From assembly GCF_000003815.2 (NCBI RefSeq), contig NC_049979.1, positions 9,508,267 through 9,572,266 of the forward strand: a stretch of 64,000 nt of DNA. The letters run 5' to 3'. A program made the position numbers and the translations under genes. Below, one piece after another: positions 1 to 23,232 of this stretch. This DNA is from Branchiostoma floridae (taxonomy: Eukaryota; Chordata; Leptocardii; Amphioxiformes; Branchiostomatidae). A model generated the notes under the pieces. The model did no database searches. It saw only the letters and a program-made list of their open reading frames with translations, and was not told where the DNA came from. The stretch's first letter is position 1. Every line of letters begins with the position of its first letter.

Positions 1-440
1 AGTGCAATGTATCTTGTGTCTTGTAGTCAGTTGCACAGATTTGCCAAAGACCTTCTCTTTATCTGTGTTCACCTAAAATCTAGTAAAAAGCATGAGAAGC
101 CTTCAGATGAATTCCACACAGAATAAATCATCGAAGGTTTCTTCCAGCCTTGGATATAAAGAGTTTTGACTTACTTGTGGTCTATTACTGATATACAAGA
201 GGGAATAAGTTTTGCTACATTTTGACCAAGTATGCACTTCTGTTCATGGCAGTACTTTCTTTTTAGCTGTACTTAATCACATCATCCTATGTGAGGGTCA
301 GGGACTGTGGGTGTATCTAGAATTATTCTCCTTCATGCCTCCACCCCATTTCATTTTCTTACATTAAGTGAATTTTCTGGCATCCACCCTGTTATGAAGA
401 ACCATGATCACAAATACTCATGATGGTTGCCTGCTTGCAG

Positions 441-1022
441 AACATCTGCAGCATGTGAAGTCTCTGAAGCTGAACAGGTGCATGTACATCACAGATGAGT
501 GCATAGGGAAGCTGCATCTTCTAGCAGGTACACTGCAGCACCTGGAGGTGACCAGCTGTGGAAATGTCACAGACAAAGGACTCATGCAGCTTAAGGACTT
601 GAGGTATTTGGTGTACAAGTACTTGTGTGGTATTTGCTGTAAAGGCCCATTCCATTATGACTTTTTTTTCAGTCAATGGTGATAACTTTCTTTGGACTGA
701 GCCTTCAGCATGCATACAGTATTTACTTGTACTGTAGTGTGTGATAAGTAAAATTTCAGTGATCTCTAACCGACTGCAACAACCGTGCAAGAAACCACAT
801 GTATTGAGACCTGCCTAACATCCCCTGGAGTGACCTAGGACAGCAAAGTTTGTGTTACACAAGACTAATTTACATGTAATGCTGTTCTTTCCTTCTTGCT
901 GTTACAGCTTGCTGGAGACCCTGAGATTGTTTGACTTACCAGCAGTGAGAGACAAGACTGGCACAGTCCATCTGCTAGAAAAATTCCTGGCAAACTGTGA
1001 GATAAATGCTGAGGGAATATGA
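441..1022 (+). CDS. DMAC2L: DMAC2L / ATP synthase factor B (ATP5S), 3' end only
   Basis: The last two coding exons are visible, 441-603 and 908-1022; the rest lies upstream of the window. The first exon follows a CTTGCAG acceptor and starts in phase 1, the second follows TTACAG in phase 2, and the stop is TGA at 1020-1022. The product reads as leucine-rich repeats (HVKSLKLNRCMYITDECIGK, then LEVTSCGNVTDKGL) followed by LRLFDLPAVRDK. This matches the C-terminal half of mammalian ATP5S/factor B (IRLCKCHYIEDDCL, MEIISCGNITDKGI, LLLSDLPGVREK in human, recalled). Factor B is a mitochondrial inner-membrane protein needed for coupled ATP synthase activity. The ATG at 404 is intronic and is not the start. 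The 163-nt LRR exon has the same length and flanking phases as the LRR exon of the neighbouring DMAC2 gene, so the two are paralogues. Positions 1-440 are intron, with nothing else recognisable. Confidence 0.88.
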
Positions 1023-1573
1023 GAGATCTGTTGGAAGTGGAGATGTAGGGACTGCAATGCCAGCCAAGGCCATTTTGTTTTGGTTCTAGACAAAGCATAC
1101 CAATCCTGAACGCAGCTCATGAGTAGGACCACCGTAATTCCTCTGTGCTCACCCATATTTGAATAGCCATATCTGACTAGAGTTCCAAAATGTGGCACAG
1201 TGATAGGACTAGTACTTCTGTTGGAGAATGTTTCTTCTGAAAACAATGGAATAATCAGTAAGCATGTAACACCAGAGGGAGCATCTTCACTCTGTTGACA
1301 ACACAGTACAAACCTGTAAAGGGTCTGTGTTACTTGTTTTCCTTGGCAACATGAGGCTGACTATTAAAGGTGTGACATTTATTCCAAGGGAAGGCATTTC
1401 TGTTGAGGAAATGTTTGTCTATTTCTCACTTCAGGATTCACCCTTGAAATATGTGTGTACCCTTGCAATGCTTTATATATTTTGTACATTTTGTTGAATG
1501 TGTCAATATATATTAAGGAAACCATACTGGAAGTTTAGATGTTTCGTCAATGTATGTGAAACTGTGACTAGGT

Positions 1574-1582
1574 TTTATTAAA
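1574..1582. promoter_or_regulatory. Overlapping poly(A) signals for two convergent genes
   Basis: The string TTTATTAAA reads ATTAAA on the + strand (1577-1582, for DMAC2L) and AATAAA on the - strand (1579-1574, for DMAC2). A second - strand AATAAA lies at 1630-1625. The 3' UTRs therefore probably meet or overlap in the 827 bp between the two stop codons (1023-1849), which holds no other gene. Confidence 0.5.
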
Positions 1583-1849
1583 GACAATATGTGGATGACA
1601 AACTGTTACAGTTTTCTGTGCATTTTTATTTCAACATAAAAGTTCCAATACGTAATTGTACTTTACAATAGCCTTCATAATCACATACCTCGTCAATAAA
1701 CAAAGCAGAACACCTTTTCATATGTACAATACACTACACTATCATAAATCTGCTACATATAACATATTCAATTGTCATGTCACAAATCTTTTTAGTTGCC
1801 ACTTGATATTTATCCCCAAAGGAGATTGAACTAAAAACTATCTAAGGCT

Positions 1850-4453
1850 CTAAGCTGCAGCTGTGGATGTAGATGTAGCCTCTTGCTGATCTTTTCCTTC
1901 TGCCTTTTCTTCCACTTTTTCTGTTGGCTTGTCCAGAAGTTTCACATCCTTATTTTCCAATGCTGAGAGATCCATCTTGATGCCCAACTTTGCTGCCTTT
2001 TCCACATAGTCCACACCCTCAAACTTGCACCATGGCATCACCTCCTCCATCATCAGTGCTATCAGTTCCTTGTACTTCACTTTGGGCATTTCTTCCATCT
2101 TAACAACCTGCAGGCTCCTGGAAATATGGAGTAATAAGACTGTGACTATGTGTGACATATTTATCTTGTCCCAAACCCCAGAGATTTTTAATGTAGACAT
2201 AGACTTTCTTGTCCTTCAACTTACTTCTTGTTAAATTCAAATACTTTTTCGTGTTCTGATTAATCAGAAAATATACCCTATGCTTAATGTAACAAATACT
2301 ATAAGTGGATTAAGTTAAACTACAAAAAACATACCAATGCCAAATTACTTCAAGTATGGTATTACTTGCCTGACATTGTGAAGAGATGAGAGTCCTCTCT
2401 CCGTTACAAGTGGACACCTGCTGATGTCCAGGTAAACAAGCTTCCCACTGAACTCGTGCAGCTTGGACAGGCAGAAGTCATCTACATAGGGGCAGTCTGC
2501 AAGTCTCAGCTCTGTCATGTCATCCAACAGTTCTGTACGTAATCGGGAAGCAAGCATAAGTGTTTTCAAACATGATTAAGAGTACAATTCAGCATATGGA
2601 AGACTTCAGAGCAATCCTTAGTGGATGTCTGAGCCTACTCTACAGATTACTAAGTATTGTAGGCTCAGGCAACCAAGAAGTACCAAGTACATTGTAGAAA
2701 AGCATTACCTTTCTCAGTTCAGTTCATCCTTGTAACTTTCTCAATATTATTAATTCTGTCCAATAAATGGTATAAAAGTTACTTTGGTAAATGGTGTTTT
2801 TTTGCAGTAAAACATGAAAACCAAACAACAGCAATGTAACATGTTGCTTTAGAAGGACACACATGCATACCAAGGTTGGATAGCCCGTTGAAGGAGATGT
2901 CCGTCCCACTGAGGTCCACTGCCTCCACAGTCTCCTCTATCAGCTGCCTGACCGGGAGCTTCCTGTAGTTACCTCTGTGCCACTCCTCCTGGTTCTTGTA
3001 GCGCACTGCTCCTCGCAGCTGTAGCACCCACAAGGCCACTGCAATCTCTGTGTTGAACTGCGTAATGTACCAGGATGTCAGGCTGGAAAAAGGAAATCTT
3101 TATTCAAATATGGCAAAAAAAACATGTGTTTTGGTACCAAAAGCTAAGAAATCTCTCTCACAGGGCTGATACTCCAGCATACACAAATGCCTTATGGTAT
3201 CACCCAATGTACTTTATAGTATATATATAGAATATAAAGGTTCTACAGCCAAACCCGAAGCTAAAATAGTAAAAAGTTCTCACCTATTTCTAAGGAGCAG
3301 CTTTCGGCCATCTCTCACAAGCTTCATCTCAAACCAATAGTGAAGTTCATTAAATGTTATCTTGAACCACTTCACGAAGTATTCCCAGTCTTCTTTAAGT
3401 GTTGTCCTCCTTCCATCAAAAGGTCTTTCTGGCACTTCCCTCCTCTCAGCAAGTTGTGATGGAGTCAGGAATGGCGTAAGCTGACTAGTCCTGTGCTCAG
3501 TGTCACTGGTGTCCACGCCAAATCTCTTCGCTAGTGCCTTTATCTCCCTGTCACTTCCAGGGGAATCCTGCGATTCTGAGCCATAGATGGGCAAGTTTGA
3601 AACTGAAACATCTGAAATGTCTCCACTTGGTCCAAGTCCTCCTGATGGTGAAGATGTTTTTGTGGTACCCTGTCTGGACAGGTGTGCAGATGTCCTATAT
3701 AACGCATTTGTTGCACGGTTGATATTGCAGATACTGCTGTACTGTAGAAGCTGGAATATGATATCATGAAGTTCATCAGACCAAAAAATTTTGAAAATCA
3801 AATTTTAACCTCCTTGATCAGAGGTTATGTTTACTTAAATGTAAATACCTTAAATGTAATGAAGGCTCAGCAGTAAAACTATCCAAAGAATAAGTAAACA
3901 TTTACAATACAGCCATCACCTCTTTCATTACATAGTGTTTTTACACACAATGTATAATAACCAAGGAGGTTAATATGATGATATATTAATATTTTTCAAT
4001 ATCATTAGAGTATACAATATATATAAGTTATAACGTTAGATCTATGTGATAGAGTAGAGTAGAGTAGAGTTGTGATAGTTGGCAACTTGGCATTGCCCTT
4101 GAAGTTGAAGACTGGGAGAGGCAATGTTGACACTGAATCGTTAACGACAATAGATGACTTATACACGTATTACAAAATTCTGTAAGAAATGTAACTGTAT
4201 GTTAATTAACAATGATTAAGTATAACGTTATACGTTTCGTGGGATCTTGTCTGTGAAATATTTCTATAACGAATTCCGGGCATTTCTGTAAGTTTGACAC
4301 AATGTACCATGGTACAAATAGTAGGGTCATTACTTGTTAAGTTATACACCTTATACCTTTACATCCTACACAAAATTTTACAGGTGTTTTCATCTGTGAG
4401 ACACGTTTTTCTTCCGTATCACTCACCTTACTGACAACAGTCGGCCATGCCAT
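1850..4453 (-). CDS. DMAC2: DMAC2 (ATP5SL), complex I distal membrane-arm assembly protein
   Basis: Five coding exons: complement(1850..2117, 2370..2532, 2871..3082, 3284..3750, 4427..4453). All phases join to give 378 residues. Exon 1 encodes only MAWPTVVSK and begins a plausible mitochondrial presequence. Exon 2 holds a low-complexity region and then FVKWFKITFNELHYWFEMKL, the counterpart of the human FLTNYFYDVEALRDYLLQRE segment. Exon 3 carries LRGAVRYKNQEEW and VEAVDLSGTDISFNGL. Exon 4 is the LRR exon (LRLADCPYVDDFCLSKL, LDISRCPLVTERGL). Exon 5 has MMEEVMPWCKFEGVDYVEKA, matching human ILVEEMLPNCEVVGVDWAEG, and ends in a charged tail. The protein is known to assist assembly of the distal membrane arm of respiratory complex I. 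The intron after exon 4 starts GCAAGT instead of GT; only this boundary keeps the frame and the alignment. Introns of 250-676 bp hold one MITE (3805-3973). It is head-to-head with COX7A. Confidence 0.92.
3805..3973. mobile_element. 169-bp MITE with 12-bp terminal inverted repeats
   Basis: TTAACCTCCTTG at 3805-3816 is exactly inverted as CAAGGAGGTTAA at 3962-3973, enclosing AT-rich sequence with no reading frame. It lies in DMAC2 intron 1, 55 bp upstream (in gene sense) of the exon 2 acceptor. The inner 10-mer recurs at several other places in the window. Confidence 0.5.
4051..4070. repeat. (AGAGT)4 microsatellite
   Basis: Four perfect tandem copies of AGAGT, in DMAC2 intron 1. Confidence 0.85.
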
Positions 4454-4720
4454 GATTGACCTTTGGCACATCATACCGAGCCTCAGAGAAAAGCTCTCAG
4501 TCATTGGTCACTCTTCTACAGTTATCAGCCAATCAGTGACCTATATTTCTATTCGGACGAATCACGTACAGGTGCTTCTAAAATGGACCAATCAAAAATT
4601 GCCTTACAGTGCTCGTCAGTACAGCTACCCGGCCGCCATATTGCGGGTACAAGATCTTCCCGGCCCGGAGAGGGAGAGTTGTTGCGTTTTGTGTTCGCAG
4701 TCAAGGGAAGAAACGACGAA
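4454..4720. promoter_or_regulatory. Bidirectional promoter between DMAC2 and COX7A
   Basis: The start codons of DMAC2 (4453, - strand) and COX7A (4721, + strand) are 267 bp apart. The interval contains three CCAAT boxes (ATTGG at 4503-4507, CCAAT at 4529-4533 and 4588-4592), typical NF-Y sites. It also has GCCGCCATATTG at 4632-4643, the reverse complement of the YY1 consensus CAAnATGGCGGC. There is no obvious TATA box. NF-Y and YY1 sites are usual in promoters of nuclear genes for mitochondrial proteins, which suits both neighbours. Co-regulation is inference. Confidence 0.65.
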
Positions 4721-7324
4721 ATGAACAGAGTACTGGTAGGTTTAGAACTCAACCCCTTCAAGGCTTACGCACGATATCTGTGGCTGGGTGGGGTTGTTTG
4801 TAACGGAAAATATTACACTGGGAGTTGAGATGACCTTCAAGTTTTGCAGTACAGTATACAGTAGTACGTGTGGCGTCTCTTCAACCCCCAGGGGCCCTGA
4901 TTCCTTGCCAGATTATTCCAAAGCTCCTTGATTATCCAAGTTGATGTAAACATGATACTCAAATTGCAAGAAAATCCCAGTATTATATGTTAAACATTCG
5001 ACATGAATTATGGCAAGGACCAAAGATTTATTTTGCAAAGAGGTTAAAAATCATGTTTTGCTTTGAGGGGGAAATGCTCTTGTTTTATTACTCAAAGCAA
5101 GGAGGTTGAAAAAGGGTCCCCTTTTTCAACCTCCTTGCTCAAAGTTTTTGGTTACCAATTGTTTTATGTCAATTCATTTAGGCCCCGTTCATGATACAAA
5201 AAATGAAACGGTTTTATCGGTTACTATCGGTTAGGCCAGCTGAAACGGATAAGTTTTGTCATCATGGACGGTCCGAAACGGATCTGAAGCGATAGGAAAC
5301 GGTTTGTTCGGAACCTCCTCGCGAGGTAGTATTGAAACGGTTTCTTCCTTATCCGGAATTGCGAATTTGTATCATGAACGCAAAAGCGGCGCGATCCGTT
5401 TTACATCCGGGCATGTGTGTTCATATTTGGTGGCGCCACGGGGGAAAAGTACCATTTTTAATCTGTCATTCGGGTGTTTCGGCCGCGTTTTCAATCGTAA
5501 AATTCGTTTTTATTATCGGGCCGCCTCCTAGTCAAGTGAGGAGCCAGCAGTCCTGATATCGCAAGGGGAATGTGTCAGGAGATCCAGTGGAAATGTCATA
5601 GCATGGCATATATCGGGACCACAATGTTTTCAGAGGCATTTTCAAGGTCATAACAGAACCCAGCTTCGAATACAGTAAGACATTGGTTCAATTTCGATCA
5701 AAGACCAATAATCTGACACAGAAGTACAAGTTTGGGCAAGGAGCTTTTATGCAAGATCATAACAACCTCAGGGGTCAGAGGTCGCATTACCATGCCTTTT
5801 CAAGGAACTGAAACGGTTTGCAAGTTTGCATCGTGAACGCAAAATGCAAACCGTTTCCTGTCGTTTGCTGTCGGATTTCCAGGCCTAACCGATAGAACCG
5901 TTTCATTTTTTGTATCATGAACGGGGCCTTACTCAAGGCTAACCGATTTTTTGTAAGAGCATGAACGAAAAGTATGAAATGGATAGCATATTTATGATGT
6001 GACACTTTTCTGTTGCACAATTTATTACTGTCATGTTTTGTCCAGTCCATAAATGCCATGACATCAGAATATTGACTTTGAGTTGACGTCAGTATCTTAT
6101 AGGACAGCGAGTATAAGCCCTTTTCACAGAGAACAGAACGCATGTGTGGCGACAGGAATTCTATGTGATATGTTTAGGCAGAGGCCCGGAAGAAGAAAAG
6201 AAAAAAAATGCTTGGTCGTTGTCATGCAAATTGAATCAATAGTCAAGACAAGGAAGTTGTTTTCAATTATTGGATGGTTAACTTTGACATACTACCTAGA
6301 ATTCCTGTCACCGCACATGTGTTCTGATCTCTGTGAGAGGGCTTATTACAATCTCCAGTAGTAATCGGATCAAGGAGATTAAAATAACCTTGATCGGATG
6401 AAACCCAGGCTATTATCAGTACCTTTTCACATGGTCACAGGTGCGATCCTGTTAACTTCATGTCATGTGATTGGAGAAAACTTGGTACCATCTATCTGCA
6501 TGGTAGCATAAGGAACAAACTGGCAAAATCAGAGTTATCATTTTGGATGCACCAGTTTTTTTCTCGAATTGGTATGTTTTACCAACAACCTCCTTGGTTT
6601 TACTATGTTCATGATCTACTGTTGTTTCTAAGCTTATATTGTCATGACAAGAAATTATGTCATGTCTAAATTCTGAATTTTCTACCCTTGTGTTATCTCA
6701 GGCGGCAAGATCGCTTGTCCAGAGAGCGGGCTTTTCCACCTCCACCAGAAAAGCTCTGGACAACAAAGTTCTGGAGAAGCAGAAAATCATGCAGGTATGT
6801 AGATTCACAAAGTTAAAGTAGAAAGTTAAAGCCTTTGATTATGCTCAGTTTTTTTTTAATTCTATGATTGAGAAGGGATCAAAACAAGGGTCATTGACTT
6901 TGACTGCTTCTGCTCTTTTACTCTAAATTTTAGTTTCAAGTAAAAAACGATTACTTGCGCATCCCCTAGACCAGAATAGTCTCTAAGAGAATGTCATTGG
7001 CTGCATAGTAATGTTATCGCCAAATGTACAATAGCAAGTTATACAATAGCAAACAAAAACCCAAAACATTCCCCAATATTGTTACAAGCGTTTCAGAAAG
7101 CAGCTACCTACCAAACTATTAAAATTATGAGCCTTTAATTTCATAGCACAGGAGTGATGGCTGACTTCTGTTATTTCCAGGCGCCTGGCGGGGATATGGT
7201 TTACCTGAAGGGTGGAGCAAGTGATAAGATCTATTACCGCACGACCATGGGGATGGTCATCTTCGGCGTGGGCTATTCTATCTTCAGCCTCTTGGCAGCC
7301 TGTCTGCCGAAGAAGTCGGAATGA
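4721..7324 (+). CDS. COX7A: Cytochrome c oxidase subunit 7A
   Basis: Three coding exons: 4721-4735 (MNRVL), 6702-6794 and 7181-7324, all joined in phase 0, giving 83 residues, the same length as human COX7A2. Residues 1 to about 22 are a basic, Ser/Thr-rich mitochondrial presequence (AARSLVQRAGFSTSTRKA). The mature part carries the family signature NKVLEKQKIMQ, then VYLKGGASDKIYYRTTMG, a single transmembrane helix (about 57-76) and a PKKSE tail, matching the human NKVPEKQKLFQ, PLYLKGGVADALLYRATM and FPKKQE blocks. It is a small nuclear-encoded subunit of complex IV in the inner membrane. The length argues against COX7A2L, which is longer (about 114 residues). Intron 1 is 1,966 bp and hosts a 748-bp MITE and a perfect hairpin. 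Intron 2 (386 bp) shows nothing notable. An AATAAA lies at 7564-7569. Confidence 0.93.
5097..5138. repeat. Perfect 20-bp hairpin
   Basis: The arm at 5097-5116 (GCAAGGAGGTTGAAAAAGGG) is followed by 2 bases and its exact reverse complement at 5119-5138. Each arm contains the dispersed motif CAAGGAGGTT. It lies in COX7A intron 1, just upstream of the MITE at 5181. Confidence 0.85.
5181..5928. mobile_element. 748-bp MITE, PIF/Harbinger-like, long TIRs, TTA target duplication
   Basis: The left end begins GGCCCCGTTCATGATACAAA at 5181, and the right end at 5881-5928 is its inverse. About 48 bp match with one substitution; the left arm also carries a 10-bp internal duplication. The flanking triplet is TTA on both sides (5178-5180 and 5929-5931), as expected of PIF/Harbinger elements. 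Internally, sub-repeats built on GAAACGG occur in both orientations. No transposase frame is present, so it is non-autonomous. It is inserted in COX7A intron 1. Superfamily assignment rests on duplication length alone. Confidence 0.75.
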
Positions 7325-7563
7325 CCAGCAGTGGCGACCAGAGTGTTTGTTTTCCCTCTGTAGATTGTAAATCTGCCCAATGGTTTGATGTTGCAGACTG
7401 GCTTGTAACTTGTATCATCACACACAATTCTACCAACTACTGGTCTAACTAAGTTAGTCTCATGAAATACCATGACATCATGTACTGGGCCTGTCATACC
7501 GCACTGAATCAGATACATTATGTATGTGTAAAATATTTGTCCTTACCGGAAATGAAGGAATGA

Positions 7564-7569
7564 AATAAA
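7564..7569 (+). promoter_or_regulatory. COX7A poly(A) signal
   Basis: AATAAA lies 240 bp after the COX7A stop codon and is the first canonical hexamer downstream on this strand. Confidence 0.6.
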
Positions 7570-7890
7570 TGGTAGGAAAGGATGTTTCCTGGTTGTCAAT
7601 TACTAAAATGTGTATACATTCCTACTCATGAACATCTTGTTTTTTTTTCAATAAGTCACATACATACATACGTCACATTATTGGGACTAAGAAAAAAATA
7701 ATTGTGCTTATGAACAGCCCTTTCCTCAAACACATAAATATAAACTATTTATTAAAAGCTCATTCCAATATAACATGAAATACGAGATGCATGGAAAAAG
7801 GAAACATACAGTTTAAAAGCACACTACATGTACTAGTATCTTACATCTACCCAAAGTCCTTGATCTAACTTAGACTTTGGTGATGTTTGC

Positions 7891-8241
7891 CAGGGCTCGA
7901 AATTCGTTTTTGGGATTAGGTGCACTGGTGCACCCAGCTTAAAAAATTGGGTGCACCAAAAAATTTTGGGTGCACCACTTAGATTTAAGTAATAACCTAA
8001 TAATAAAACTTAGTTACAAGCTATCAAATTCTTAAATAAGTACCATGACAGAAATTTTTATCATCTTTCTAACACCTAGATGTCAAGAACATAATGTATA
8101 CTAGTATACTTTGATATCTTTACATACATAAACCTAAAAAAATATTTGGGTGCACCCTGTGCACCCACAGAAAATAAATGGGTGCACAGCTCCAATTTTG
8201 GGTGCACCTGGGTGCACATGCACCCAGTATTTCGAGCCCTG
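7891..8241. mobile_element. 351-bp hAT-like MITE rich in GGTGCAC motifs
   Basis: The termini CAGGGCTCGAAAT (7891-7903) and ATTTCGAGCCCTG (8229-8241) are exact inverses of the CAGGG type seen in hAT elements. The interior near both ends is packed with GGGTGCACC / GGTGCACCC sub-repeats. No clean 8-bp target duplication remains; only TTGC is shared by the flanks. It is non-coding. The intergenic sequence from 7570 to 9950 holds this and the next element and no recognisable gene. Confidence 0.65.
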
Positions 8242-8917
8242 TTGCACATATGAAAAAACAAACAAACTTGGGTCTAGTAACTAGTGCCTAAAGATGGTTT
8301 GCAAGAAGTAGGATTGACCAACTAGTTAAGTTGCTGTTGACTTTGACATGATACCTCTGCCCCAATGTCTTTTTGAAAAGAAATGGTATTTTAGATTCTG
8401 TCAAAAACCACCAGCAGCCTAAAAGTTTAAAGCTACTGTATTTGGATATAAGCTGTAGATTGTACATGTAGAATCTTATTTTGGCATAAGTTGCACAGTG
8501 TAATGATCCAATGGCCAATACTTTCAGATTAGATTGCATTGGAAGGAACAAAATAACTTTCTGCATACAAGAAAGTTCAATTTTATTCCTAGGAATTTGA
8601 ATGGCCACATAAAAATGACAACAAGGCTGCATACCATCACAAAGCAATTGTTTTTCATTCCTCTGACGCTACCCCCCAAAAAATGGTTCCAAATGTCCAC
8701 ACAGTCACAATGAGACTTTACAAATAACGCTAACGTATTCGAATGCACTGTACTGAAATTAAGAAGGAGCCCTGCAGTTATCTGATATACATGTACATGC
8801 AATATGATTTTTCAACATATCGTATTACTTGCTGGACATGAATAGTCGCACGTACATCTTTCTGATTTGTCATGACTGTCTGACCAAGGCCATGACTATT
8901 TGACACCTCAGTGTATC

Positions 8918-9478
8918 CAAGGTTAAAGGTATGCTACGTAATTATCTTTGTGTCCCCCCAAGTTAGACCCTCTTGGCTGTAAGTAACAACTTCCAGGCCT
9001 CCAGTAGGCACCCTAGGGGGTGGGCTAATGAGTTTATCACATTTCAGCTGGCTACAGGGGAAGATCAATTTTTTTCCACTTCAGAATAGGATATAATCAT
9101 GCACTTAGTCTATTTTGTAGGGTATCAATAAGCTGAGGTTACATTCCCTTCAAAACTGCAAGCAATCTTGCAAAGATTACGTTTTTCAAAAACTCTGGTG
9201 CAACTGTCATCAGACACCCCACTGTGCAGTCAGGCACACAAGACACTGATAAGCCAGATGTGGGCGTGTTTCCCTAGGAAGCATGGAAGTCCATGTAGGA
9301 AGATCACAGTTTGTAGACATCATCTGACATGTTTGTTTGATGCACTGATGTTGCAACTTCTCTCACTGAGCCTTGGTATTCAATGCTAAAGGGTAGACTT
9401 AGCTTACTATGTAAAGAAATGGCAGGAAAATCTACTTTTTGTATTGTCCAAATATTACGTAGCATAGCTTTAACCTTG
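8918..9478. mobile_element. 561-bp MITE with 25-bp TIRs and 7-bp target duplication
   Basis: The left arm CAAGGTTAAAG-G-TATGCTACGTAAT and the inverted right arm agree at 24 of 25 positions. The flanks carry the direct repeat GTGTATC (8911-8917 and 9479-9485), which could be extended to 8 bp (GTGTATCC) if the TIR starts one base inward. The duplication length points to the hAT group. There is no reading frame of note inside. Confidence 0.7.
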
Positions 9479-9949
9479 GTGTATCCTATGCACAACTACC
9501 ATTTATACCTTCTGTCTTGATTACGTTGACATAGCAATTATCAGGATAACTAATGTCCTTAGAAATGTTACTTCAACTATACATTCAGTCCGAAAATTGC
9601 ATTTCGTCAGGCGAGTCGTACTGTTCCCTGGTTCGTCACGACGACTCCTTGCAAGTCTCAGGCGAACTACACGCAAAGCTGGCGTAGTTTTTCCTCCGGA
9701 TACTGGCGTGTTTATCACAACTCAGTGTCAACTGTCTTGTCTGTAGTGGTTACTCTCAATCCGTTCAATAGATAAGTTCCTCCCAGTTACCTTTGTGGCT
9801 GGAAAAGACCAATGCGAGACCTTTGTTCTTCGCCGCTAAGCTCATAAATACGTAATGACCTGGTGCTTGTCTGGCCGCTCAAGTGGCGTCCAGTCACCTG
9901 TTCCTCACCATAGCAACAAAAGTTTACCCGGCTTTGTGTCAGAGGCTGC

Positions 9950-22752
<12,803 letters not shown>

Positions 22753-23048
22753 GAACTACTACAGTACTATCATTGATTAAGTCACATTCGCCATAGATCG
22801 TTGTTTTGATGCTGTAGAATTTTCAAGCAGGCTGTGACAAAACCAACCATCGACATGAATCGAAGACAGCCTTTTCTGTGACTATACAGATGAATCTTAT
22901 AGTATAAGTGCATACTGCCCCAGGAATATCCATTCATGCAACAATCTCTTGACGCATGTGACTGGGCCCTGTGGGGTATCTCAAATTAAAAAATTTAAGA
23001 CTACATGAAATATTATATATCTTCGATGTGGAAATTATCAACTTGAAG

Positions 23049-23054
23049 AATAAA
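23049..23054 (+). promoter_or_regulatory. ANKEF1 poly(A) signal
   Basis: AATAAA lies 297 bp after the ANKEF1 stop and is the first canonical hexamer downstream. Confidence 0.6.
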
Positions 23055-23232
23055 GTACAGTATTTTGTAAGATAAATGAGATTACTCCAAGATTAAATAA
23101 TTGGATCATAACATCAATGGTCTTCCAACTGCTGTTTATGTTGAGATTATAGGCAACTTGAGGTCTACAGGAGTGTGGCAATTGGCTATTGAATTTAAGA
23201 TTATTAAGCATTTGTTAGCACAAGCAGGTTAC

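Noticed and set aside
404-440. ATG at 404 as the start of the DMAC2L reading frame
   Set aside because: It lies in intron sequence just before a CTTGCAG acceptor, and the homologous protein has upstream exons; the start is outside the window.
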